Source of the DNA: CAVTGO01 sp963734275
GTDB lineage: Bacteria; Actinomycetota; UBA4738; HRBIN12
NCBI GenBank assembly: GCA_963734275.1
Contig: CAVTGO010000013.1
Location: 372,001-436,000, forward strand
Reading direction: 5' to 3'
DNA: 64,000 nt
The notes below the pieces were generated by a model. That model was not told the DNA's origin, searched no databases, and was given only the letters and a program-made list of their open reading frames with translations. Each line of letters starts with the position of its first letter. Within the stretch, counting starts at the first letter, position 1. A program made the translations under genes and the position numbers. This document shows positions 42,125 to 52,143 of this stretch, piece after piece.

Positions 42125-43962
42125 ATGACCAGCAGGGACGACCTCCGCAACGTGGCCATCGTCGCGCACGTCGACCACGGCAAGACCACGCTCGTCGACG
42201 CGATGCTGTGGCAGTCGGGCGCGTTCCGGGCCAACCAGGACGTGAACGAGCGCGTGATGGACTCGATGGACCTCGAGCGCGAGAAGGGCATCACCATCCT
42301 CGCCAAGAACACCGCGGTCCGCTACGGCGACGTGAAGATCAACATCGTGGACACGCCGGGCCACGCGGACTTCGGCGGCGAGGTCGAGCGCGCTCTCACG
42401 ATGGTCGACGGCGTGCTGCTCCTCGTGGACGCCTCCGAGGGCCCGCTGCCGCAGACGCGGTTCGTCCTGCGCAAGGCGCTCGAGGGCCGTCTGCCCGTGG
42501 TCCTGGTGGTGAACAAGGTGGACCGGGCGGACGCGCGGATCGCCGAGGTCGTCCACGAGGTGGAGGAGCTCTTCCTGGACCTGGACGCGGACGAGCACCA
42601 GGTCGGGTTCCCGATCCTGTACGCCAACGCCCGCGACGGCACGTGCGGCACGGCGCCCGACGCGCTGGCGGCGGACCTCAAGCCGCTGTTCGAGGCGCTG
42701 CTCGAGCACATCCCGGCCCCGTCGTTCGAGGAGGGACACCCGCTCCAGGCGCTTGTCACCAACCTCGACGCCTCGCCATACGTCGGGCGTCTCGCCCTGT
42801 GCCGGGTGCGCAACGGCATCGCTGCGCCGCGGCCAGGCGGTGGCGTGGTGCCGCGCCGACGGGACGATCGAGCGGGCCAAGGTGGGGGAGCTGTACGTGA
42901 CCGAGGCGCTCGACCGCGTGGACGCCGAGGAGGCCGGCCCCGGCGAGATCTGCGCGATCGCCGGGATCCCGGACATCACGATCGGCGAGACGCTCGCCGA
43001 CCCCGACGACCCGCGGCCGCTGCCGGTCACGCGGGTGGACGAGCCCTCGCTCTCGATGACGATGGGGATCAACACCTCGCCGCTGTCGGGGCAGGACGGC
43101 GACAAGCTCACCGCGCGCCAGGTCAAGACGCGGCTGGACGCGGAGGTGATCGGCAACGTCTCGATCCGGTTGCTCGAGACCGAACGGCCCGAGCTCTGGG
43201 AGGTGCAGGGGCGCGGCGAGCTCCAGCTGGCGATCCTGGTCGAGCTGATGCGGCGCGAGGGCTTCGAGCTGACCGTCGGCAAGCCGCAGGTCGTGACGCG
43301 CACGATCGACGGGGCCCTGCACGAGCCGATGGAGCGCGTCGCGATCGACGCGCCCGAGGACTACCTCGGGGTGCTGTCGCAGCTGCTGGCGCTCCGCAAG
43401 GGGCGCATGGAGCAGATGGTGAACCACGGGACCGGCTGGATCCGGATGGAGTACGTGGTGCCCGCCCGGGGCCTGATCGGCTTCCGCACCGAGTTCATGA
43501 CCGAGACCCGCGGGACCGGCCAGCTCCACCACGTGTTCGAGGGGTACGAGCCATGGCACGGGGAGCTCCGGACGCGGCCGAGCGGCTCGCTGATCGCCGA
43601 CCGGCGCGGCCCGACGACGCAGTTCGCGCTGATGAACCTGCAGGAGCGAGGCGCGATGTTCGTCGGGCCGGGGGAGGAGGTCTACGAGGGGATGATCGTC
43701 GGGGAGAACGCCCGCGCCGAGGACATGGACGTGAACCCCACGAAGGAAAAGAAGCTCACGAACATGCGCCAGGCGAACTCCGAGGAGCTCCTGCGCCTGA
43801 TCCCCAAAACCCAGCTCTCGCTCGAGCAGGCGCTCGAGTTCATCCGGGAGGACGAGTGCGTCGAGGTCACGCCCGACGGATGGTGCGGCTGCGCAAGGTG
43901 TGTTGTCGGCGCAGGAGCGCCAGAAGGCCGGCCGCCGCGGCCGTCCGGCTCCGGCCGGCTAG
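42125..43962 (+). CDS. typA: TypA/BipA ribosome-associated GTPase (three frame changes)
   Basis: A translational GTPase of about 610 residues. G1 NVAIVAHVDHGKTTLVDAML, switch II NIVDTPGHADFGGEVERALT and G4 VLVVNKVDRADARI are all present in the first frame. Near 42830 an extra G shifts the frame; dropping it gives NGI-LRRGQAVAWCRADG, the expected text. Domain III and the TypA C-terminal region follow (ARGLIGFRTEFMTETRGTGQ, NPTKEKKLTNMRQANSEELL). Two more changes near 43875 and 43902 lead to LSAQERQKAGRRGRPAPAG and a TAG at 43960-43962, which overlaps the stop of the convergent sucD. TypA acts in ribosome assembly under stress or cold. Confidence 0.9.
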
Positions 43963-44882
43963 GCTCCGGCCGCCGTAGGCTCCGGCGCGTGCGTGGACGC
44001 CTGCCCCCGACTCCTCGAGCGCCCGCATCACCGTCGGGCCGATGTCGGCCGGGTTGCGCACCGTGTAGAGGCCGAGGGCGTCCATCGCGTCGAGCTTGGC
44101 CTGGGCCGTGTCCGAGTCGCCGCTGATCACCGCTCCGGCGTGGCCCATCCGCCGGCCCCGGGGCGCCGCCAGCCCGGCGACGAACCCGACGACGGGCTTG
44201 TGCATGTACTGCGAGGCCCACCTCGCGGCCTCGACCTCCTGCGGGCCGCCGATCTCGCCGATCATCACGACCACGTCGGTGTCGTCGTCCTCCTCGAAGG
44301 CCTGCAGCACGGTCCGGAAGTCGGCGCCGTTCACCGGGTCGCCGCCGATGCCCGACGCAGGTCGACTGCCCGAGCCCGAGCGCGCGTCATCTGCGAGACC
44401 GCCTCGTAGTTCAGCGTGCCGCTGCGCGAGACGACGCCGATCCGGCCCGGCGCGTAGATGTGCGACGGCATGATGCCGACCTTGCACTCGCCCGGCGTGA
44501 TGATGCCCGGCGAGTTCGGGCCGATGATCGTGGTCCCGCGGCCGGTGAGGTAGCGCTTCGTGCGGACCATGTCCTGGACCGGGACCCCGTCGGCGATGAT
44601 CACGGCGACCTCGACGCCGGCCTCGATCGCCTCGAGCAGCGCGTCCACCGCCACCTGCGGCGGCGCGAAGATCCCGGTCACGTTCGCGCCGGTCTCGCGC
44701 ACCGCCTCCTCGACGCTGTCGAACACCGGGAGCCCGAGGTGCGTCGTGCCGCCCTTGCCCGGCGTCACGCCGCCGACGACGTTCGTGCCGTGCGCGATCG
44801 CGTCCTCGGCGTGGAAGGTCGCGTGCTGGCCCGTGAAGCCCTGGATCACGACCCGCGACTCGCGGTCGACGAAGACGCTCAC
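43959..44882 (-). CDS. sucD: Succinyl-CoA ligase-type alpha subunit, SucD-like (frame changes)
   Basis: GTG 44882 overlaps the sucC stop (GTGA). The CoA-binding domain is intact: VVIQGFTGQHATFHAEDAIA, VVGGVTPGKGGTTHLGLPVF, GTTIIGPNSPGIITPGECKV, PGRIGVVSRSGTLNYEAV. Two frame changes near 44350-44400 precede GADFRTVLQAFEEDDDTDVV and HAGAVISGDSDTAQAKLDAM, which carries the active-site His phosphorylated during catalysis. A further change near 44010 gives a stop at 43959, overlapping the typA stop. With SucC it makes an NDP/ADP-dependent CoA ligase. Neighbourhood with a CitE-like lyase raises the alternative of malate-CoA ligase. Confidence 0.85.
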
Positions 44883-46089
44883 GCGCGCGACCCCCACGCG
44901 GGACGCCCGTCGTACCCGGCCTCGAGCGCCGCCAGCGCGGCCGCGGCCTTCCGGGCGCCGTCGTCGAGGTCCTCGGCGATCACGAGCGCGAGGCCGCTCT
45001 CCTCGAGGATCCGCGCGCCCCTCCTCGACGTTGGTCCCGGCCAGCCGGACGACGATCGGGGCCTCGATCTCCTGGGTCCGCGCTGCGCCGACGACGCCGG
45101 TCGCGATCCAGTCGCACCGGTTGATGCCCGCGAAGATGTTCACGAAGATCACGCGCACGTTCGGGTCCTCGAGCACGATCCGGAAGGCGTTCGCGACCTT
45201 CTCGGGCGAGGCGCCGCCGCCCACGTCGAGGAAGTTGGCCGGGCGCGCGCCGTGCAGCACGATCGCGTCCATCGTGGCCATCGCGAGGCCCGCGCCGTTC
45301 ACGATGCACCCGACCTGCCCGTCGAGCGCGATGTAGTTCAGGCCGTGGCCGTGCGCCTCGACCTCCTTCGGATCCTCCTCGTCGAAGTCCCGGAGCTCGG
45401 CGACCTCGCCGTGGCGGAACAGCGCGTTGTCGTCGAACCCGAGCTTGCAGTCCAGCGCCAGGAAGTCGCCGTCGTCGGTCACGACGAGCGGGTTGATCTC
45501 GGCGAGGAGCGCGTCCTTGTCCTGGAACAGCGTGTACAGGCGCTTCACGAGCCTCACGAACGGCGACATGCGGTGCTGCAGGCCGATCGCGGTCGCGAGC
45601 TTGCGGCACTGGAAGTCCAGGAGCCCGGTGGCGGGGTCCACGGTCTCGACGTGGATCCGCTCGGGGTGCTCGCGCGCGACCTCTCGATGTCGACGCCGCC
45701 GTCGGCGCTGGCGATCACCGTGATCCGCTGCGTGCCGCGGTCGATCGTCATCCCCAGGTAGAACTCGCGGTCGACGCGGCAGGCGCGCTCGACGAGGACG
45801 CGCTGGACGAGCTGTCCCGCCGGTACCGGTCTGCTCGGTGACCAGGCGGGTCGCCCGAGCATCCGGTCGGTGACCTCCATGAGCTCGCGCGGGCGTGTCG
45901 ACGAGCCGCACGCCGCCCGCCTTGCCCGCGGCCGCCCGCGTGCACCTGCGCCTTCACGACCCAGCGCTGCCCGCCGATGTCCTCGGCCACGCGCGCGGCC
46001 GCCCGGTCCGAGTAGGCCACCTCGCCCGGCGGCACGGGGATCCCGTACGCGCGGAGCAGCTCCTTCGCCTGGTACTCGTGGATGTTCAC
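44879..46089 (-). CDS. sucC: Succinyl-CoA ligase-type beta subunit, SucC-like (several frame changes)
   Basis: The N terminus VNIHEYQAKELLRAYGIPVP is the standard ATP-grasp start, with RWVVKAQVHAGGRGQGG next. The frame then changes repeatedly (about 45930, 45890, 45820, 45690 and 45020), but each segment is well conserved: DREFYLGMTIDRGTQRITVI, KDALLAEINPLVVTDDGDFL, QVGCIVNGAGLAMATMDAIV and VIFVNIFAGINRCDWIATGV. The last segment ends ARKAAAALAALEAGYDGRPA and a TGA that overlaps the sucD start. I treat the gene as functional with sequencing errors. It may act in the TCA cycle or, with the upstream lyase, on malate. Confidence 0.82.
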
Positions 46090-47061
46090 GTCAGGTCCTC
46101 GCCCGGATCTGCTCGACCTTCGTCGATCAGGTTCTGCGCCATGCGGATCGAGGCGGCATCGATCAGCCGGCCGTCCAGCGATACGGCGCCCTTGCCCTCC
46201 TTGGCGGCCGCCTCCATCGCGTCGAGGATCCGCCGCGCGCGGTCGACCTCGGCGTCCGAGGGCGTGAAGACCTCGTTCGCGAGCTCGATCTGCGCGGGGT
46301 GGATCGCCCACTTGCCCTCGCAGCCGAGCGCCGCCGCGCGGCGGGCCGCCGAGCGGTAGCCGTCCGCGTCGTCGAAGTCGCCGAAGGGCCCGTCGATCGG
46401 GCGCAGGCCGTTCGCGCGGCAGGCGGCGACCATCCGCGAGATCCCGAAGTGCCACTGGTCGCCCCAGTGCGTCTCGCGCACGCCCGAGCGCGGCGTCGGG
46501 GTCGGTCAGGACGGCGTAGTCGGGGTTCGCGCCGCCGATGTTCGTCGTGCGCGCCTGGACGCGACGCGGCGTAGTCCGCGACGCCGAACACCATCGCCTC
46601 GAGCCGGTCGGGGACCGCGCGGGCGATCGCCTCCACGTTCGCCATGCCCGACGCGGTCTCGATCAGGATGTGCAGGGCCACCGGCTGCGAGGCCCCGGGC
46701 CTGCTCGATCTGCGAGCAGAGCGTGGCCACGAACTCGACGTCCGAGGGGGAGCCGACCTTCGGGATCAGCAGCGTGTCGAGGCGGTCCCCGGCCCGCTCC
46801 ATCACCTCGACGACGTCCCGGTAGCACCAGTGGGTGTCCAGGCCGTTGATCCGAACGCTGACCGCGCGAGCGGGACCAGTCCAGCTCGAGGAGGGCGGAG
46901 ATCGCGTTCTCGCGCGCCCGCTCCTTGTCGTCGGGCGCCACGGCGTCCTCGAGGTCCAGGAAGACCACGTCGGCCCCGAGGCTCGGAGCCTTCTCCAGCG
47001 CGCGCTCGTTCGTGGCCGGGACGGCCAGCTCGCTGCGGTGGATGCGTGCCTTGAGGACCAT
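46086..47061 (-). CDS. HpcH/HpaI-CitE family lyase, malyl-CoA/citramalyl-CoA lyase-like (frame changes)
   Basis: About 320 residues across several frames. The start MVLKARIHRSELAVPATNER continues ADVVFLDLEDAVAPDDKERA with the metal-binding and substrate motif of the CitE fold. Then come VSVRINGLDTHWCYRDVVEV, ALHILIETASGMANVEAIAR, GVADYAAS joined to QARTTNIGGANPDYAVLTDP, and GKWAIHPAQIELANEVFTPS. Frame changes lie near 46865, 46695, 46555 and 46490, each curable by dropping one base. Members cleave malyl-, citramalyl- or similar CoA thioesters to acetyl-CoA or pyruvate plus an acid. It heads a coupled operon with sucC and sucD. Confidence 0.82.
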
Positions 47062-47169
47062 TCCTGAACCGCCATTCAAACCGATGGCGGAGTCTAGCGC
47101 GTCCGGCTCCGACGGCGCCAGGGGAGGCTCGGCGGGCCCGCGACCGTCGGTCAGGCCCGGGTCGGGGGC

Positions 47170-47683
47170 TCAGGCTTCGGAGATCTCGAACCTTCTCGAG
47201 CACGATCTCGGGGTTCGGGCGGTCCTGCCCGCCCGTGGGGGCCTTCGAGATCGCCTCCACCACCTCGTACCCGTCGGTGACCTCGCCGAAGATCGTGTGC
47301 TTGCCGGTCAGCCACTCGGTCGGGGTGACGGTCACGAAGAACTGGCACCCGTTCGTCCCGGGCCCGGCGTTCGCCATCGCCAGCAGGCCGGGCCGATCGA
47401 ACCCGGGGCCGTCGGGTGGGACCTCGTCCTCGAAGGTGTAGCCGGGGCCGCCTGTGCCGGTCGCCGTCGGGTCGCCGCCCTGGATCATGAAGTCCCCGAT
47501 AACGCGATGGAAGCGCGTGCCGTCGTACAGGGGCTCCCGCTTCTTGGCCCCGTCGCGGGGATCGGTCCACTCGCGCTCGCCGCGCGCGAGCTCGACGAAG
47601 TTCGCGACGGTCTTCGGGGCGTGCTCGGGCATGAGTCGGACGGTGAACGAGCCCATCGACGTCAGGAACGTGGCGGTGGTCAT
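47170..47683 (-). CDS. Cytoplasmic cyclophilin-type peptidyl-prolyl isomerase (one inserted base near the end)
   Basis: A short soluble cyclophilin of about 170 residues: MTTATFLTSMGSFTVRLMPE, KTVANFVELARGEREW, YDGTRFHRVIGDFMIQGGDP, LAMANAGPGTNGCQFFVTV and HTIFGEVTDGYEVVEAISKA. One extra T near 47193 changes the frame; without it the protein ends EKVEISEA, the canonical family ending, and stops at 47170. No signal peptide, in contrast to the homologue at 4372-5291. Ribosome-binding site GAAAGG. Confidence 0.9.
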
Positions 47684-47737
47684 CGGCGGCCTTTCGGGAT
47701 CGGGGGGACGCGGCAGTCTACCGTCCAACCCGCGTCG

Positions 47738-48841
47738 CTACGCCTCGGCGCCCCGTCGGCGCCGCGGGAAGACCGGCGGGACGTAGTGTCCGTCCTCGTA
47801 GCGATCCGAGGACCAGGGGGCCTGGGGTGCCATGTAGAGCCTCGCGAGGCCGATCAGCGCCGCGTCGTAGTTGACCCGCCATCCCGCGAAGTCGCGCCAG
47901 CATCGGTCGCGGTCCGGGTGCAACGGGATCCCGGTCTGCGCCAGCCGGTCGTACGCGACGTCGAACTCCTCGCGGGCGATCGAGATCGGGTCGTCGGGCT
48001 GCGGGTCGTGGTCGACGGGGATCAGGAAGAAGTCGGCGAGGTGCCGAAGGCACAGGTAGCCGGAGCGGATCATGAAGTCGGGCTCGGGATGGCGCGGCAC
48101 GTCCACGCTCGAGACGAACAGCGACGCCCCGTCCAGGATCGCGCCGGCGGCCGTGATCCACGACTGGTTCGAGTGCGTCGAGCGGAAGAACGACGAGCGA
48201 GGGGAACGAGCTGTGGCTCTCGTCCACGGCGGTGAACCAATCCTCCCACTCCATCCAGAGCTCGCGCAGGTTCTCCATGTGTCCGACCGATCCAGGAGAG
48301 CTCCAGCAGGTACACCCCGGTCGGGGGCTGGCCGGCCCGCACCTCCAGCTTCGAGACGCCCTGCTCGCGGCGGGCGAACGCGCCGTACAGGCTCGGCAGG
48401 TACGTGATGAACAGGGCGAGGAGCACGAGTCCCACTCCGGCGGCCGAGAAGGCCCCGAGCGCGGTCACGAGGCTCTCGTCCGGGGACACGAACCCGAGCG
48501 TGAACATCGATGAGCCGGCCAGGAGTGCCGCACCATGGAGCGAGACGTCCGCCACGGCCCAGAACAGGAGCGTGTAGCCGGCCAGGACGATGACGATCCA
48601 GACGAGGAGGAGCACGAGGAGGGCGACGGGCGCGTAGAAGGCCATGATCCGGTCGCGGTGCTCGTACTCGACGCTCGGCCGGGCGCGCAGGCGGAAGAGC
48701 CGGCGGACACCGATGAACACCGTCCGCGCGAGCGTCGTCTGCAGGGCTCGCGGGACGAGGAAGGTCCGGACGGCCGACGCGATCGTGATGACGATCAGCG
48801 TCACGCCGGCGACGAACGCAAGGATCTGGAGGATCGACCAC
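47738..48841 (-). CDS. Ion-channel-like integral membrane protein with soluble C-terminal domain (frame changes, start uncertain)
   Basis: The N-terminal part contains several membrane segments: ILQILAFVAGVTLIVITIAS, FYAPVALLVLLLVWIVIVLA, a pore-like stretch GSSMFTLGFVSPDESLVTAL and VGLVLLALFITYLPSLYGAF. The segment TLGFV between two helices recalls the pore loop of two-segment potassium channels, but the usual TxGYG-type filter is not exact. After frame changes near 48290 and 48200 a soluble domain follows (MENLRELWMEWEDWFTAVDE, SWITAAGAILDGASLFVSSV, DYDAALIGLARLYM-like NYDAALIGLARLYMAPQ). The start could not be fixed; no good codon lies in frame just before the first helix, so the 5' limit is approximate. 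Confidence 0.5.
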   Translation of the reverse strand: MVDPPDPCVRRRRDADRHHDRVGRPDLPRPASPADDARADGVHRCPPALPPARPAERRVRAPRPDHGLLRARRPPRAPPRLDRHRPGRLHAPVLGRGGRLAPWCGTPGRLIDVHARVRVPGREPRDRARGLLGRRSGTRAPRPVHHVPAEPVRRVRPPRAGRLEAGGAGRPAPDRGVPAGALLDRSDTWRTCASSGWSGRIGSPPWTRATARSPRSSFFRSTHSNQSWITAAGAILDGASLFVSSVDVPRHPEPDFMIRSGYLCLRHLADFFLIPVDHDPQPDDPISIAREEFDVAYDRLAQTGIPLHPDRDRCWRDFAGWRVNYDAALIGLARLYMAPQAPWSSDRYEDGHYVPPVFPRRRRGAEA

Positions 48842-49036
48842 GGGCGGGCCCGAGCGTACCGTTCGGGCGCGGCCAGACCGTTTCCGCGCGGCGTGCCCGC
48901 CCGGTGGTCAGCGGGTGCGGGGAGGGGCGCCGGGATCCGTCGCCGGCGCCCGGTCGCGCACGCGGCACCCGGCCGAGATCCGCACGGAGCTCCAGGGCGC
49001 GGAGCCGCGACAGCTCGGATCCGATCGATGGGTGCA

Positions 49037-49513
49037 TCACGCCACCTCCTCCGCCTTGGCTGCGAACCGCTCGAGCGTGATGCCCCATCCTGCCGCGTAG
49101 TCGGCGTGGGTCTCCGCGACCTCCGGCCCCAGCGTCTCCCATCCGCGGTGCTCGAGCTCGACGAGCGTGCCCTCGGCCGCGGGCGTGAACCGGACCTCGA
49201 CCTCGGTCGGGGGCCGTTCGTTCGAGTTGGGCTTCCAGGCGAGGACGAAGCCTGGTCGGTGGCTCCCAGATGGTCACCTCGCCCCACGGGAGCGACCTGT
49301 CCGTCGCTCATGTGCTCGAGCACCCGACCGCCGACGCTGCCCCTGGAACTCGACGCGTTCCACCTTCAGCTTCTCGTCCTCGAACTCGTCCACCGCACGC
49401 GAGTGCTTCTCGACCGGCCACCAGGAGCCGATCTCCTCGGTGAACAGACGGAACGCCCGCTCGGCGTCGCACGCGACGGTGATCGAGCGACGGACCGGCT
49501 CCAGCTGGCTCAT
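49037..49513 (-). CDS. AHSA1/START-like (SRPBCC) protein (frame changes)
   Basis: About 155 residues. The start MSQLEPVRRSITVACDAERA continues RLFTEEIGSWWPVEKHS. Frame changes near 49340 and 49265 join this to GGRVLEHMSDGQVAPV, then VTIWEPP and WKPNSNERPPTEVEVRFTPA, ELEHRGWETLGPEVAETHAD and ITLERFAAKAEEVA. This is the AHSA1 layout, a hydrophobic-cavity fold of uncertain ligand. The ATG overlaps the stop of the ArsR gene (ATGA), an arrangement very common for this family pair, so ArsR probably controls it. Confidence 0.78.
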
Positions 49514-49860
49514 CGTTCGTCCCCTTTCTCGTTCGTCGCTTCGGACGTTGCGTCCGCGGCCTCCTTGAACGCCGCGAGCGCCGTGTCCCAGTGCGTCCTC
49601 CACGTACCGGCGCAGGGCGGCGAGACCCGGTCGGGGTCCACGCTGTAGAGCCGCCTCGTCCCCTCCCGCCGGTCTCGCACGAGCCCCGCCTCCTTGAGCA
49701 CCCGCAGGTGTTGGGAGACCGCCGGCCGGCTGACCGGAAGGTGGCGGGCGATCTCGCCGACGGGCTTCGATCCCCCCCGGATCAGCTCCAGGACGGCGCG
49801 GCGCGTGGGGTCGCCGAGCGCGTCCAGTACCCTCGCCGTCGAGTCTCGGTAAGTTACCAC
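49510..49860 (-). CDS. ArsR-family transcriptional regulator
   Basis: A 116-residue winged-helix repressor: VLDALGDPTRRAVLELIRGG, then IARHLPVSRPAVSQHLRVLK (recognition helix) and AGLVRDRREGTRRLYSVDP (wing). No CxC metal site is seen, so it is of the type paired with AHSA1 proteins. Between about 49585 and 49620 the frame seems to shift and shift back: the alternative reading gives AALRRYVEDA, as expected before WDTALAAFKEAAD. GTG start at 49860. A palindrome and a tandem repeat overlap the start and probably form its operator. Confidence 0.85.
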   Translation of the reverse strand: MVTYRDSTARVLDALGDPTRRAVLELIRGGSKPVGEIARHLPVSRPAVSQHLRVLKEAGLVRDRREGTRRLYSVDPDRVSPPCAGTWRTHWDTALAAFKEAADATSEATNEKGDER

Positions 49861-49880
49861 GAACGGTAAGCTACGACGAA
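49847..49880 (-). promoter_or_regulatory. Probable ArsR operator: tandem 17-bp repeat with a palindrome
   Basis: CGGTAAGTTACCACGAA (49847-49863) is followed directly by CGGTAAGCTACGACGAA (49864-49880); 15 of 17 positions match. The first copy contains the perfect palindrome GGTAA-G-TTACC (49848-49858). The element covers the start codon and the bases just upstream of the ArsR gene, where an autorepressor would bind. Confidence 0.6.
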
Positions 49881-49927
49881 CCGATGGGAAGTGTCAAGCG
49901 TTTCCCCGGGTGGCGAGGCACGTGCTG

Positions 49928-51973
49928 TTAGGCGAAGAGCTGTTCGGCGAGTGCGGCGGGGTCGGTGACCGGGAGCTTGCAGACGAAGCGCTCGCACACG
50001 TACGCGGTCGGGCGGCCCTCGAGCGCGATCCGGTCGCGGAGCAGCGGCGACGGTGTCGAAGGATGCGTCGGTCCTCGGTCTCCGCGACCGCCAGCACGTG
50101 GTTGGGCATGAACCGTTCCGTCGTGACCTCGGCCGCGAGCGCCCGGGTCGCCGCCGAGCCCGGGTCCCCCACGATCGCGACCTCCTTGGCGCGTGATACG
50201 TAGAGGTCGAGCGCGCACAGCGCGTGGCCGAACGCGGTGGGCACCTCGCCCATCGTGTCGCGGATCAGGCGGAGCGCCTCGACGCCGGCGTCCACGTACT
50301 TGGCCTCTCCCGTGAGGAGCGCCGAGCCGTTGGAGGACCTCGGCGGCGACCGAGTTGCCGCTCGGGACGGCGTTGTCGTACAGCTCCTTCGGACGCAGCA
50401 CGAGCGCCTCGGCGTCGGACCCCGTCTGGAAGAACCCGCCGCGCTCCTCGTCGCGGAACCGGCGCGAGGAGCTCGTCGCCGAGCGCGCGCGCGTGCTCGA
50501 ACCACCGGAGCTCGAACGTCGTCTCGTACAGGGCGAGGCACGCGTCGGCCATGAGCGCGTGATCGTCGGCGAACCCGGGGCGGCCGGCCCGGCCGTCGCG
50601 CCACGAACGCAGCAGCCTGCCCTCGGCGTCGCGCAGGTTGGACAGGACGAAGCTCCCGGCCGTCACGGCGGCGTCCACGTACCGAGGCTCCTCGAACGCC
50701 CGGCCGGCCTCGGCGAGGGCCGCGATCGCGAGGCCGTTCCACGCCGCGAGCACCTTGTCGTCGGTGGCCGGGCGCACGCGCTGCTCGCGCCGTCGGAACA
50801 GCTCGCCCCGCGCCGCGTCCACGTCGCCCGCGAGCTCCGTCGCGTCGAGCTCGAGTTCCTGCGCCACGGCCTCGAGCGGCATCGGTCGCCAGAGCACGTT
50901 CGTGCCCTCCCAGTTGCCGACGGGCGTGGCGCCGAACGCGGTGGCGACCGCCTCGGAGCCAGCTTCCACGAGCTCGTCCCAGGACCAGACGAAGAACCGG
51001 CCTTCGACGCCCTCGCTGTCCGCGTCCTGCGACGAGGAGAATCCGCCGCCCGGCTGGCGCAGCTCGCGCAGGAGGTAGTCGGCGGTCTCGGTCGCGATCC
51101 GCGCGGTACTCGGTCGTTCCGCGTGACCTGCCACGCGTGGACGTACAGACGCAGCAGGAGCGCGTTGTCGTAGAGCATCTTCTCGAAGTGCGGGACGTGC
51201 CACGCCGCGTCGGTCGAGTACCGGTGGAAGCCGCCGCCTATCTGGTCGTAGATCCCGCCGCCGGCCATGCGGTCGAGCGTCATCGTGAGCATGTCGAGCG
51301 CGTCCGGCGTCCCCGCGCAGATGCAGCCGCAGCAGGAACTCCAAGCGTCATCGGCTGCGGGAACTTCGGCGCACCGCCGAACCCGCCCCACCGCGCGTCG
51401 AACGCGGATGACAGCGCCCGAGAGGCTTGCGCCAGAAGGTCTTCGGAGAGCGGGTCGCCCGATGGCCGCATCTCCGCCGTCCGCCCGATCGCCTCGACGA
51501 TGCGATCGCTCTGCGTCCGGGCCTCGTCGCGGCGGTTCGCCCAGACGTCGGCGATCGCCGTGAGGACGTCGCGGAACGCCGGGAGCCCGTGGCGGGCCAC
51601 GTCGGGGAAGTAGGTCCCCGCGTAGAACGGCTTGCCCTCGGGCGTGAGGAACGCGGTCAGCGGCCAGCCGCCGTGTCCGGTCATCGCCTGCACCGCGTCC
51701 ATGTAGATCGCGTCGAGGTCGGGACGCTCCTCGCGGTCGACCTTGATCGAGACGAAGTGCTCGTTCATCATCGCCGCGGTCGCCTCGTCCTCGAACGACT
51801 CGCGCTCCATCACGTGGCACCAGTGGCACGCCGCGTAGCCGATCGAGAGCAGGATCGGCTTGTCCTCGCGCCGGGCGCGCTCGAGCGCCTCCTCGCCCCA
51901 GGGGTACCAGTCCACGGGGTTGCGCCGCGTGCTGCAGCAGGTACGGGCTCGTCTCCTCCGCGAGCCGGTTCAC
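49928..51973 (-). CDS. DUF255 thioredoxin-domain protein (YyaL/SSP411 family; frame changes)
   Basis: A protein of about 670 residues spread over frames. The start MNRLAEETSPYLLQHAA leads to DWYPWGEEALERARREDKPI and the thioredoxin-like core ILLSIGYAACHWCHVMERES with CHWC in the active site position. Then SIKVDREERPDLDAIYMDAV, WPLTAFLTPEGKPFYAGTYF, the (alpha/alpha) barrel part GGFHRYSTDAAWHVPHFEKM and WNGLAIAALAEAGRAF, and the C-terminal TAYVCERFVCKLPVTDP. Frame changes lie near 51925, 51330, 51110, 50470, 50335 and 50050. The family is widespread but its reaction is not settled. No signal peptide. Confidence 0.85.
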
Positions 51974-52103
51974 GAGGTCGCCGCCCGGGGCTCACGTGCC
52001 TGCGGGCCGAGAGGCGGGCCGCACGTGAGGCAGGAACGGGCACGGTGGGGGATGCAATCCCCGCGGCTCGGGCACAGCACGTCCGATGAGTCTACGGCCG
52101 GGC

Positions 52104-52131
52104 TCAAACATGGGCCTCCGACGGCCGATGG
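52104..52131 (+). promoter_or_regulatory. Candidate sigma28/WhiG-class promoter (TCAAA-N15-GCCGATGG)
   Basis: TCAAA (52104-52108) and GCCGATGG (52124-52131), 15 bases apart, resemble the FliA/SigD/WhiG consensus TAAA-N15-GCCGATAA. The predicted start would be about six bases before ATG 52144. A similar element lies before the third response regulator (53579-53605). Confidence 0.4.
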
Positions 52132-52143
52132 CTCATAAGGACT

